The notes beneath the pieces were generated by a model. That model searched no databases. It saw only the letters and a program-made list of their open reading frames with translations, and was not told the DNA's origin. From a virus, in IMG/VR virus record IMGVR_UViG_3300032323_003610, positions 1 through 64,000 of that record: a stretch of 64,000 bases of DNA. One strand, written 5' to 3'. The position numbers were made by a program, and so were the translations under genes. Each line of letters starts with the position of its first letter. Position 1 is the first letter of the stretch. Shown piece by piece: positions 40,456-48,178 of this stretch.

Positions 40456-42288
40456 TTAAATTGTCGGAATGGGCGGAGCGCCTGCTGGGGCTGCAGGAAC
40501 CGGTGTGGGTGCAGGTGTGGCACCCATTTGGGGCGCTCCTGTTTCTGCGCCAATTTCTGCTCCTGCTAGCTCTTGGCCGGTGGCAATGTCGCTTTCTAGT
40601 CCAGCAGGTGTGATGCCGATTGATCGTAAATCTTGTCCCTGCGTTGTGGTCAATTCTGGTTCGTCGCGCTCTTCGGCCCAGAGTGTTTCATTTTCCACAA
40701 TCTCTTCTTGGGTCAGGCCCAGATAACGCTTCATCATAAAACGCTTGCTCATGTAGGGCATCTGCTCTAACTGTGTAAAGGATGCAATGCGGCTGGTGTC
40801 CAGTTCACTCTGGCGATATGATGCAAAATTTTGTGGTTCGCACAAGTTGATTGAAAAGAGTCCTGCATCAATGTTAAAACCTCTCCAGCGCAGGAACATT
40901 TTAAATTCATCATCTAATTTCTGCATGATCAAGCGTTGTAGACGCATGCAGTACTGGTTAAAACGATACTCTTGTATCAGGGCAGTGCCTACCCGTCCGT
41001 CGTTCATGGCACGATCAGAATCGTCGGGACCGGTGGGCAAGTAACTAGAAGGCACACGCAAACCGCGGGCCATTTTGTTGTTAAAGTACTTCAAGTCGTC
41101 AATTTCGCCTAGATTTGAGCCGCCGGGTAGTGTAGACACATCAGATCCGCGACCTTCAGCTGTGACTGGGAAAAAGTAGTCTTCATTGATGCTAAGTGGA
41201 TTGTACGACGCATCCATCATGCTGCCACCGCCACCGGTAGTGGTTGGAATACGCCGTTGATGCATTTCATTCTTGACCCGTTCCACAAACTGCATGGCCA
41301 TGTGGCTGGGCATGTTGCCAACGTCGATTTTGAATATTCTACGCTCTGGAGCACGTTGCACGCGGTAAATCAGGACTGCGTCTTCCAGGAGTTCTTTTTG
41401 TTTGAACACTTTGAATATGTTTTCTAAGATACTCTGTCCAAATGGCCAGAAAAAATCCAGGCCTTCGTTGAGTCCAATGTGCACCACATGACGTGCATCA
41501 ATACAGGTTTCGTTCATGGCCTGTGTAAATCTGCTGTTGCCCACACCGCCGCCCGAACCGCTGCCACCAGCATATGCTCCGCCACCGTTGGGTGCTGTGT
41601 AGTTGTTTTGTGCGCCGGCACCATTGGCACCGCTGACATAAAAGTCTGCAGTGGTTTTCTGTGCCACGCTCATGTTTTGGAAGTTGGGATTAATGTCGCG
41701 AATAATGTACTGCTCAGGGCGTTTGCCTTCCGACTCGTTCACAATCACACGGGCCACTTTGACCATGTCTACCCACATCATTTCAAATGTTTCCGGATCA
41801 CGAACAAACACCTGATCGCCGTATTTGATGGTGTTGCGGAACAGCTTGAATATGCGTTGATCCAGCTTGTTCAGCTTGGTCCACTGTTGCAGTTGCTTTT
41901 TGATTATTTCTACTTCGTGATCTGTGGGCTTGTCAGTGAATGCAATGTCAAATGGTGTCTTGTTGTCTTCGTTGATCTGTGTTGAAAATTCTGCAATGAT
42001 GTCTAAACAGGCATTGACTTCACTATCACAGTCCATGTTTTCGTATTGATTGTAGCGTTCAATACGATTGGGGTGTCCTGAATAAACTTCGGGTAATCTG
42101 CTGGCATAGTTACGAAAGGCAAAGTCGTTGGGTGTGCCACCTGCGCCATATCCATCACCTGTTTGTCTAGGATACCCATCCAGACCAAATTGATTTTGTC
42201 CCGAAATAGGACTAAGCTGGCCGCCGGTGCTGGCCACTCGGAAATACTTTTTCCAACCGCGTTTGCGATTATTGTCGTTGTCTGCCAT
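40456..42288 (-). CDS. 20: Portal protein gp20
   Basis: A 610-residue portal protein. Family landmarks are NRIERYNQYENMDCDSEVNA, CLDIIAEFSTQINEDNKTPF, FRNTIKYGDQVFVRDPETFE, the crown and stem part QMNE-like QAMNETCIDARHVVHIGLNE, VYRVQRAPERR, ARGLRVPSSYLPTGPDDSD and EYRFNQYCMRLQRLIMQKLD. Twelve copies form the head vertex for DNA entry and exit. The C-terminal ~45 residues are Ala, Pro and Gly-rich. The late promoter core TAAATA (42296-42301) is seven bases from the ATG. Size is close to T4 gp20 (524) with extensions. Confidence 0.95.
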   Translation of the reverse strand: MADNDNNRKRGWKKYFRVASTGGQLSPISGQNQFGLDGYPRQTGDGYGAGGTPNDFAFRNYASRLPEVYSGHPNRIERYNQYENMDCDSEVNACLDIIAEFSTQINEDNKTPFDIAFTDKPTDHEVEIIKKQLQQWTKLNKLDQRIFKLFRNTIKYGDQVFVRDPETFEMMWVDMVKVARVIVNESEGKRPEQYIIRDINPNFQNMSVAQKTTADFYVSGANGAGAQNNYTAPNGGGAYAGGSGSGGGVGNSRFTQAMNETCIDARHVVHIGLNEGLDFFWPFGQSILENIFKVFKQKELLEDAVLIYRVQRAPERRIFKIDVGNMPSHMAMQFVERVKNEMHQRRIPTTTGGGGSMMDASYNPLSINEDYFFPVTAEGRGSDVSTLPGGSNLGEIDDLKYFNNKMARGLRVPSSYLPTGPDDSDRAMNDGRVGTALIQEYRFNQYCMRLQRLIMQKLDDEFKMFLRWRGFNIDAGLFSINLCEPQNFASYRQSELDTSRIASFTQLEQMPYMSKRFMMKRYLGLTQEEIVENETLWAEERDEPELTTTQGQDLRSIGITPAGLESDIATGQELAGAEIGAETGAPQMGATPAPTPVPAAPAGAPPIPTI

Positions 42289-42295
42289 GGTAGTA

Positions 42296-42301
42296 TATTT
42301 A
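42296..42301 (-). promoter_or_regulatory. Late promoter core of gp20
   Basis: CTAAATA followed by TACTACC and the ATG at 42288: seven bases, so a leader of about two bases and no room for a Shine-Dalgarno. Confidence 0.6.
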
Positions 42302-42305
42302 GCGA

Positions 42306-44393
42306 CTAGCCCCGGGAGTTCTGCAATAATTTAGCATTGATAGCGTTGTTTTGTCGTTGTAGAGCAACCAATTCGTCCAGTCGTTGTATCATGCGATTGT
42401 CAGCTGATCCGGCCTGTTGCTGACTGGCGGCTTGATTGCTTTGTGCTGTGGTTTCAGAACCAGCACTGGCTGGATTTCCGCCTGCTACCTGCGATCGGTA
42501 ACCGCTTGTGGGTCCAGCAATAGTGCCAGCACGTCCGCCTTCGATGCGTTTCATTTCGTCCAGAACTTTTCCTTGTTGTTCGGGTGTCAACGAAGCATAT
42601 GTTTTGGTAATGTCTACTCCGGTAGCCCTGGCTATCTGATTGGCATAGGCACGGGGATCATTTTCGTTGGAAGGTGCGTATCGTTTGATAGCATTTTCCA
42701 AAGATAGATTAGCATAGTTTTTGCTTTTTAACAGAGCATCCTGGGCTTTGCGACCCAATTCTTCTGAGGGAAATATAGCAAATCTACCATCAGATCCAAC
42801 AGCCCCGTACTGCATGGCAAAAGGACCGTACTCGATATTGCCTGGATTGTTATTGCGCCAGTTTCGATCGCCGCCAATTCTGGTTTGATCTCCAATGGTG
42901 ACTGACCTGGACCCGCCTGTGGATCCTACTGTGGCACTGCCTGTGGATGCACCTTCTGTTGGTCGGGCAGGCACTGTTCCGCCTAGTCCAAACTTTTTAT
43001 TCATAAAGCTGGTGGCCTTGTCCAGCGTTTCGGCAAACAATTTCACCGCTGGTATAGCAGCTTCAGCCAGACTAAAACCAAGACTTTGTAGATTTTTACT
43101 GGAATTGGCCACGGCCAACTGAGCCTTGGTAAATTCTTCAGTGTTTTTTCCACTGGCAGTCATTTGCTTTTTTTGTACAGCAGCAATGGCCTGTTCTCGT
43201 GTCATGCCCTCTGACATGAGTTTGTTTTGTTCTGCTAGGATAGCAGCGGTATCAAATGCCTGTACTGCTATTCCGCCAAACTGGTCGCCAGCGTACATGA
43301 TCTGTTTGCCAAATCGTACCGTTCCATCAGCCATGGCCTGCTGTGTGTCAGCAATGGCCACAGTGGCCTGACGACCTTCTTGGATGGCCATGGTATTTTG
43401 ACGTATGGCATCGTTGGCAAACAAGTTGGCTTTGGCTGCTTCTTTGGTCAACGGAATGCCTGTAACCAAGGCTCTAGCTGCGTCACCAGCAGCTCCGCCC
43501 AAACCTTCTACATACTTTCTTAGTTCTTCGGCCTGTACACCTTGTCCTGAGGCCTGCATTTCTGCAAGTTTGGCACGGAATCTGGCATCTACTAGACTTT
43601 TTTGTGCTTCTTTTTGTTGCGCTTCTCTGGTTTGCCCGGTCAATCTAGCAATCTTGTCCACTTCCTCAATGTAGTTTTGAGTTTTTTTGGTCAGTTCTTC
43701 AGTGGTAGCGCCTTGTAATATGCCGTATCTGGCACTGGTGGCCAGATATTCTGTAGTAGCATCCCCCACTGCGTCTAGGCTCATGCCCAGTTTGAGGAAT
43801 CTCTGTGCTGTATTTCCTGTAGTTAACGCACCCGACACCTTGCTGAGTTCTTCAGCTCCCAGGGCAGCAGTACCTTGAAAAGCTGCTAGCCCTAGTGTGT
43901 TGGCCCTGACTGCCTTGCTAAATGCCGGCAAACTGTAGTTGCCTAGTTGATTGAACTGACGAAGCAAGCCGTCAACTCCGTCGGCTGCTCCGGCACTGGC
44001 GTCGCCTAGTGTTTGATAATTCCGGGCCATTGTGTCCAGTTGATCTAACACAAACTTGGCCGCTTCTCCTACACCTTCAGCCAAGGCCTTGGCTGCTCCG
44101 CCAACTAGTGGTATGGCGCTGGCCAGTTTTCCAACCACGCTGGTCAATCCAGTAATGCTGGCACCCAGGGAATTGAATGAACCTTCGCCCTGGGCCACAG
44201 CCTTGGCCATGCCGCCTACTGCTGCTCCTGCACCTAATATAGACTTAGTATAGCCTTCTAGAGCTTTGCTGGCTGAAACACTATTGCCACCCAGTTTAGC
44301 CAGAGATTCTGCGCTGAGGGTGCCGTTTTTCCTCAGCTCTTCCATTGCTTCTGCTACACCTTGAATATCGTTTGGGTCCATATTTCCAGCCAT
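42306..44393 (-). CDS. Tape-measure-like protein with muralytic domain
   Basis: A 695-residue protein. Residues ~1-480 are Ala/Gly-rich helices with hydrophobic patches (LVGGAAKALAEGVGEAAKFV), as in tape-measure proteins. Residues ~510-625 form a globular domain (RNWRNNNPGNIEYGPF, GSDGRFAIFPSEELGRKAQD, AIKRYAPSNENDPRAYANQI, ATGVDITKTYASL) that matches lytic-transglycosylase-like modules in phage tails. The N-x-PGN-x-x motif and the NEND segment are typical. The last ~60 residues are a Gln/Asn tail. It probably sets tail length and cuts peptidoglycan on entry. The gp5 homologue here lacks a lysozyme domain. Confidence 0.8.
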   Translation of the reverse strand: MAGNMDPNDIQGVAEAMEELRKNGTLSAESLAKLGGNSVSASKALEGYTKSILGAGAAVGGMAKAVAQGEGSFNSLGASITGLTSVVGKLASAIPLVGGAAKALAEGVGEAAKFVLDQLDTMARNYQTLGDASAGAADGVDGLLRQFNQLGNYSLPAFSKAVRANTLGLAAFQGTAALGAEELSKVSGALTTGNTAQRFLKLGMSLDAVGDATTEYLATSARYGILQGATTEELTKKTQNYIEEVDKIARLTGQTREAQQKEAQKSLVDARFRAKLAEMQASGQGVQAEELRKYVEGLGGAAGDAARALVTGIPLTKEAAKANLFANDAIRQNTMAIQEGRQATVAIADTQQAMADGTVRFGKQIMYAGDQFGGIAVQAFDTAAILAEQNKLMSEGMTREQAIAAVQKKQMTASGKNTEEFTKAQLAVANSSKNLQSLGFSLAEAAIPAVKLFAETLDKATSFMNKKFGLGGTVPARPTEGASTGSATVGSTGGSRSVTIGDQTRIGGDRNWRNNNPGNIEYGPFAMQYGAVGSDGRFAIFPSEELGRKAQDALLKSKNYANLSLENAIKRYAPSNENDPRAYANQIARATGVDITKTYASLTPEQQGKVLDEMKRIEGGRAGTIAGPTSGYRSQVAGGNPASAGSETTAQSNQAASQQQAGSADNRMIQRLDELVALQRQNNAINAKLLQNSRG

Positions 44394-44422
44394 AAGTAAT
44401 TTACAATATTTATGGTGGTAAA

Positions 44423-45256
44423 ATGACCAATCCTTTAACTCAGTATTTTAGACAACCCAGCATCTACATCAAATTGCCCAGTGGTGGACAAAACTACCAG
44501 CCTGGATCAATTGATCTGCCGCTCAATGGCGAATTGCCAGTTTATCCCATGACGGCTATAGACGAAATCACTTATCGCACCCCAGATGCGCTATTCAACG
44601 GACAGGCCACGGTCAATGTCATACAGAGCTGTTTGCCCAATATCAAAAACGCCTGGGCTATTCCCAGCATAGATCTAGACACCATACTCATAGCCATACG
44701 CATTGCCAGTTACGGACACGATATGGAGTTTGCTACCACCTGCCCAGGTTGCAACGAAACCACAGAACAGTCAGTGGATCTGAGAACCATGTTGGATGCT
44801 TTGCGGGCTCCAGACTACAACAGTCACATCACCCACAGTGATCTGGAAATTTATTTCCGACCTTTGAATTACCAAAATCTCAACGACAACAGCCGCCTGC
44901 AGTTTGAGCAACAAAAACTCCTGCAGGTCATACCCGACAGCACTGTAAGCGAAGCAGACAAGATGGTTGCTTTGACCAAGGCCTTTAAACAACTGACCGA
45001 AATCACTGTGCAGAGTCTGGCCTTGAGCATCACTGTGATCAAAACACCCACTGCACAGGTACGTGAACAGGCATTTATTGAAGAGTTTTTAAAGAACTGC
45101 GATCGTGATCTGTTTAATCAGATCCGAGATCATGTGATGCGTTTACGTGAGCTGAGTGAATTGCAACCACTCAAGCTGACCTGTACCGGTTGCAACCATC
45201 AATACGAACAGGCCTTGACCTTGGATATGACAAGTTTTTTCGCACCCGCCTCTTAG
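44423..45256 (+). CDS. 26: Baseplate hub assembly protein, gp26-like (T4_baseplate family)
   Basis: A 277-residue protein with the family's landmark stretches: QPSIYIKLPSGGQNYQPG, LPVYPMTAIDEITYRTPDAL, VNVIQSCLPNIKNAW and DTILIAIRIASYGHDMEFAT. Two zinc-binding C-x-x-C pairs follow (CPGC near 110 and CTGC near 254). In T4, gp26 acts as a hub-assembly chaperone. The frame ends shortly after a TTTTTTC slippery heptamer (45235-45241) that could shift a fraction of ribosomes -1 into the next ORF. GGTGG lies before the ATG. Confidence 0.85.
   Translation: MTNPLTQYFRQPSIYIKLPSGGQNYQPGSIDLPLNGELPVYPMTAIDEITYRTPDALFNGQATVNVIQSCLPNIKNAWAIPSIDLDTILIAIRIASYGHDMEFATTCPGCNETTEQSVDLRTMLDALRAPDYNSHITHSDLEIYFRPLNYQNLNDNSRLQFEQQKLLQVIPDSTVSEADKMVALTKAFKQLTEITVQSLALSITVIKTPTAQVREQAFIEEFLKNCDRDLFNQIRDHVMRLRELSELQPLKLTCTGCNHQYEQALTLDMTSFFAPAS
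45235..45241 (+). promoter_or_regulatory. Candidate -1 ribosomal frameshift site TTTTTTC
   Basis: The gp26-like frame reads AGT TTT TTC, so T TTT TTC fits the X XXY YYZ rule. After a -1 slip the ribosome continues FFRTRLLVLDSDQISAM and into the following gene. The zero frame ends only four sense codons later. A weak 4-bp hairpin (AGTC/GACT) starts 14 bases downstream. Confidence 0.6.
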
Positions 45257-45282
45257 TCCTGGACTCTGACCAGATCAGCGCA

Positions 45283-45471
45283 ATGGTTGATCAAATGGAC
45301 AAAGAAACTACCGATATCAGGCAAGAGGCGTTGAAAGTGGCGTGGTACATGCGAGGCGGAGTCAGTTATGATCAAGCGCTGCAACTCAGTGTCAGTGAGC
45401 GCACCAGTATTAGTAATCTCCTAAAAGAAAATTTAGAAACAACCAAAAAAACAGGCTTGCCATTCTTTTAG
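45283..45471 (+). CDS. Small baseplate-hub-associated protein (possible frameshift product)
   Basis: From the ATG at 45283 it encodes 62 residues: MVDQMDKETTDIRQEALKVA, then WYMRGGVSYDQALQLSVSER and ending TTKKTGLPFF. The WYMRGG-S and TTKKT-x-PFF motifs recur in the small gene after gp26 in T4-like phages, where a gp51-like role in hub assembly has been suggested. No ribosome-binding site precedes the ATG. The frame is open upstream (from 45190) and the residues before the ATG (RTRLLVLDSDQIS) look like real protein, supporting synthesis by -1 frameshifting from the gp26-like gene. Confidence 0.72.
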   Translation: MVDQMDKETTDIRQEALKVAWYMRGGVSYDQALQLSVSERTSISNLLKENLETTKKTGLPFF

Positions 45472-45474
45472 ATC

Positions 45475-45981
45475 ATGTTAGATATCAAAACTGTTGCCTA
45501 CAACATCGAACGATGGATAGAAACCTTTGTAGAAGTTCCGCACCCTGCATTAGGAGGATGGGCTCCGTGTCCTTATGCCAGGCGGGCCAGATTAGATCAG
45601 GATTATACTATCCGTGTAGGAGTTAATCCTTACTTTGATCTCTTAAATGTGGCTAGAGACGGCCTGGGCGGTAAAAGTGTAGTGATACTGGCATATGACC
45701 CTGATGAATTTTTCTACGCACAGTTTACCAGTGATGTACGTGCAGCCAATCAAGAAGTACTGTTAAGCCGTAATATGTTGGCCCTAGAAGATCACCCTGG
45801 TGATCCAGAAATAGTCAATGGTGTCGCAATGAATCAAGGCACCTACGCACTAGCCCTGGTGCAGAGTCTAAGTGACCTTGACCAAAAAGCACGGGCCATG
45901 GCCAACCGAGGATTTTACGATACCTGGCCCGAAGACTATCTCACAGCACTATTTGAACACAGACAGGATCCACGGGCATGA
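45475..45981 (+). CDS. Conserved phage protein, 168 aa
   Basis: Starts MLDIKTVAYNIERWIETFVE. A Cys-Pro motif (GGWAPCPYARRARL near 28-40) followed by IRVGVNPYFDLLNV is reminiscent of DUF1415-type proteins (W-x-x-x-x-x-x-x-x-x-CPFA), and VVILAYDPDEFFYAQFTSDV looks like a central strand. The resemblance is weak. It lies directly after the hub-assembly genes and overlaps the next gene by four bases (ATGA). Unknown function. Confidence 0.65.
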   Translation: MLDIKTVAYNIERWIETFVEVPHPALGGWAPCPYARRARLDQDYTIRVGVNPYFDLLNVARDGLGGKSVVILAYDPDEFFYAQFTSDVRAANQEVLLSRNMLALEDHPGDPEIVNGVAMNQGTYALALVQSLSDLDQKARAMANRGFYDTWPEDYLTALFEHRQDPRA

Positions 45982-46412
45982 CCTATCAGTACGCCAGGAT
46001 TGATTTGCACAAAAACACCTATCAACCCACAGTAGATTGGTATTATATCACTGAGCCCAACATCGCAGTTCTGCAAGATATCTATAGAACCTATTGCATC
46101 TACAAACATTTTGCAAGTGTGATGCCCTTGTTTGATTCGCAATTTACTGATCCTATGACTGATGTTATTGGCTACCGTGAGCAGGGACAGTTGGTGGCAT
46201 TTAGTTTAATGAAACGCTACGACGATAAAAATGTCTTGGCTAGCCAATTTGCATGGACTTACCATAACCCACGCACCAAACTGGGAGTAGAAAGTTTAAA
46301 AACAGAGTGTGCTGTGTATCGAGAACGAGGTTTTCGGTACTTGTATCTGGATCAAGCACACCTGTACAAACAAGGCCTTGAAGGCTTCGAAATTTTAGGA
46401 GGATTACAATAA
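45978..46412 (+). CDS. Conserved phage protein, possibly GNAT-like
   Basis: A 144-residue protein. TYQYARIDLHKNTYQPTVDW, then YCIYKHFASVMPLFDSQFTD, DVIGYREQGQLVAFSLMKRY and YRERGFRYLYLDQAHLYKQG follow the strand-helix order of acetyltransferase-like folds, with an ECAVYRERGFRYLYLD core. It is coupled by ATGA to the gene before it and followed by a strong AGGAGG site for the next. I recall homologues only as hypothetical proteins in T4-like phages. An acyltransferase activity is a guess. Confidence 0.65.
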   Translation: MTYQYARIDLHKNTYQPTVDWYYITEPNIAVLQDIYRTYCIYKHFASVMPLFDSQFTDPMTDVIGYREQGQLVAFSLMKRYDDKNVLASQFAWTYHNPRTKLGVESLKTECAVYRERGFRYLYLDQAHLYKQGLEGFEILGGLQ

Positions 46413-46747
46413 TGGCAGACTTATACACAATCTGGGCCAGCAAAGCTGGTGACATCAGCGACACAGAATTTGTTGACAACATGCGCGGTTTCTTGCAACA
46501 TCTAGTGGACGAAAACAAGATGATATCTTTTAGAATCACTCGTTGTAAAATGGGCTTTCGCAGTGTGGCTGACATGCCCGAATGGTTTATCCTGATGGAA
46601 TTTCGTGACATGGCACAAATTGATGAAGCGTTCCGTCGCGTTGCTCCATTAAGTGGCGAACTAGAAGACAAGCATCGGAGTTTTAATCAGTTTGTTGGTG
46701 GAGATATACAACACGCACTTTGGCGTGATTATCCTGATACATTCTGA
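46412..46747 (+). CDS. Small alpha/beta protein, DUF6614-like
   Basis: A 111-residue protein starting MADLYTIWASKAGDISDTEF, with LQHLVDENKMISFRITRCKM, GFRSVADMPEWFILMEFRDM, AQIDEAFRRVAPLSGEL and ALWRDYPDTF. This is the layout of a small ferredoxin-like family (D-x-W, then R-x-x-R-x-K-GFG, then a carboxyl-terminal ALYRDFPD) known from marine bacteria, which I associate with DUF6614. Function unknown even in bacteria. TTAGGAGG gives a strong ribosome-binding site. Confidence 0.7.
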   Translation: MADLYTIWASKAGDISDTEFVDNMRGFLQHLVDENKMISFRITRCKMGFRSVADMPEWFILMEFRDMAQIDEAFRRVAPLSGELEDKHRSFNQFVGGDIQHALWRDYPDTF

Positions 46748-47160
46748 TTGATGTTTAGAGATTAGCTGCGCTAATCTATGTGTGTCGCTACGCTCACACA
46801 TGATTGTCTTTCTCTTGCATTATCCAGATTATGCGGTCACAATTCACCGTATGCACGGTGAACTGACTTCTACATTATCCGAGTTGTAGCTGTCATTTAT
46901 CATAATGAGATTGTAGTTTCCTACGCGGAGGCGGTTGACCGGTACCCCCTACTCAAGCTTCACATATCAACGGAACCCTAGTGACCCGACGATAAATCCA
47001 AGTCCTACGAGCATGAGTTGTGTCTTTTTCACAGAGCTCAAACCATTTGTTGCCTTAAGTTAGCAATTGCCTTTGACGCCCAAAGTTTTCCAGACCGGGT
47101 ATTGCACCGTTCTTCGATGGGGCCGGATCAAACATCCAGCACAGAGTCGGTAAAGTTGCC
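46748..47160. other. Gene-free, hairpin-rich intergenic region, candidate structured RNA
   Basis: This 413-base stretch lies between convergent genes and has no convincing reading frame. I see: AGATTAGC/GCTAATCT (46759-46777, loop TGC); ATGTGTG/CACACAT (46778-46801); TTCACCGT/ACGGTGAA (46843-46862, loop ATGC); and CTACA/TGTAG (46870-46889). The octamer CATTATCC occurs at 46818-46825 and 46873-46880, each inside a fold. The first two hairpins could end transcription from the plus side, though no T-run follows. Beyond ~46.9 kb (for example the palindromic GACCGGT region near 46940) I see no clear match to tRNA, tmRNA or a group I intron core. Confidence 0.5.
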
Positions 47161-48162
47161 TTACTGTATTTCTATGTTTGTAATTTTACTTTTTGACAAG
47201 TCGTGTATATTTGGTTCTAGTAATTGATGTAGTTGTTTTGTATTTGTAAATTTTTCTAGTTGCCAGGTTTTTAGGTTTAAATTGTGCTTATAAATTAATT
47301 CGTGTTGAATAATTGCTTCTTGTACAATGTCTAGATTTAATCTCATTAAATCTAAATCATATCCTGATTTGATATTGTCAATAATGGTATCAAAATACCA
47401 AACAAATAACATTCTGTTAAGGTGAAATCTACGCCATTGATTATAAACAGTATTCCACTGTAATCGACGATCTTCGATTATAGGAACTCCTAAATAACTA
47501 AACAAATTGTCTACTGTTACATCAAATGTATTCCATAACTCCATTGTGTCTAACCGATAATGTTTTTTTGATAAATCTATGTTTGGAATAATAGATACGT
47601 TGTGTGTGGGCATTAGATTTAATGCTAAAAATTCCCGTTGATCCCAGATGTTTATTAACGACAATTCTTTCCACGCAGACCGAGAGTCTTTGAAAAAATA
47701 ATCAATAAAATCTTCAAGTGCTTCGTGATCTGTGCTAATTTTTTTTGCTGGATCGTTCCGGGACTCGACTTCATCGCTACGAATTTTATATGATTTGTTA
47801 TACAAAAAATGATTTTTAGATAATGTTAATATTATACGTTGATTGCTATCTAGATTAGATATAGCCGTCGCAAGATCCTTATCATATGATGTTGTAGTAA
47901 ATGAAAAATTATGAAAATATATAGTATGAAAATTATCCACCGGGGTTGACGCCAATGCCGAGTGTATTAAATTAAATGTATCTAATGTACTTGGCTGATT
48001 TGGTTTAAAAACGTGAGAATTTTTAATAGTTAACGGGTTTTCAGGAACAGTTATCCAACGGTTTGATTTAGCATGATAGTAATTTTTATGTCCAGCAAGA
48101 AAGTGCAAACTCCATGTAAGGAATGTGCCGCCAACTCCAGGGTCAGTTAAAACTTCTATCAT
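47161..48162 (-). CDS. Unknown AT-rich accessory protein, 333 aa
   Basis: Starts MIEVLTDPGVGGTFLTWSLH. The G-x-GGTFL-x-WS segment resembles the phosphate-binding loop of sulfotransferase-like proteins, but no second motif is secure. YFHNFSFTTTSYDKDLATAI, RIILTLSKNHFLYNK, and a Trp/His/Leu-rich C-terminal helical part follow. Base composition is visibly more AT-rich than the structural genes. It follows GIY-YIG and radical-SAM genes on the same strand, suggesting a cargo island. Function unknown. Confidence 0.65.
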   Translation of the reverse strand: MIEVLTDPGVGGTFLTWSLHFLAGHKNYYHAKSNRWITVPENPLTIKNSHVFKPNQPSTLDTFNLIHSALASTPVDNFHTIYFHNFSFTTTSYDKDLATAISNLDSNQRIILTLSKNHFLYNKSYKIRSDEVESRNDPAKKISTDHEALEDFIDYFFKDSRSAWKELSLINIWDQREFLALNLMPTHNVSIIPNIDLSKKHYRLDTMELWNTFDVTVDNLFSYLGVPIIEDRRLQWNTVYNQWRRFHLNRMLFVWYFDTIIDNIKSGYDLDLMRLNLDIVQEAIIQHELIYKHNLNLKTWQLEKFTNTKQLHQLLEPNIHDLSKSKITNIEIQ

Positions 48163-48178
48163 ACCTATTCTTTAAAAA

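Noticed and set aside
45190-45256. TTG start for the WYMRGG protein inside the gp26-like gene
   Set aside because: No ribosome-binding site and 67 bases of overlap. The upstream open frame is better explained by -1 frameshifting at 45235-45241.
46748-47160. tRNA, tmRNA or group I intron in the gene-free region
   Set aside because: No TpsiC-like GGTTCGANTCC, no CCA-type end, no tmRNA-style tag frame and no recognisable P/Q/R/S intron core on either strand. Left as a structured region of unknown type.
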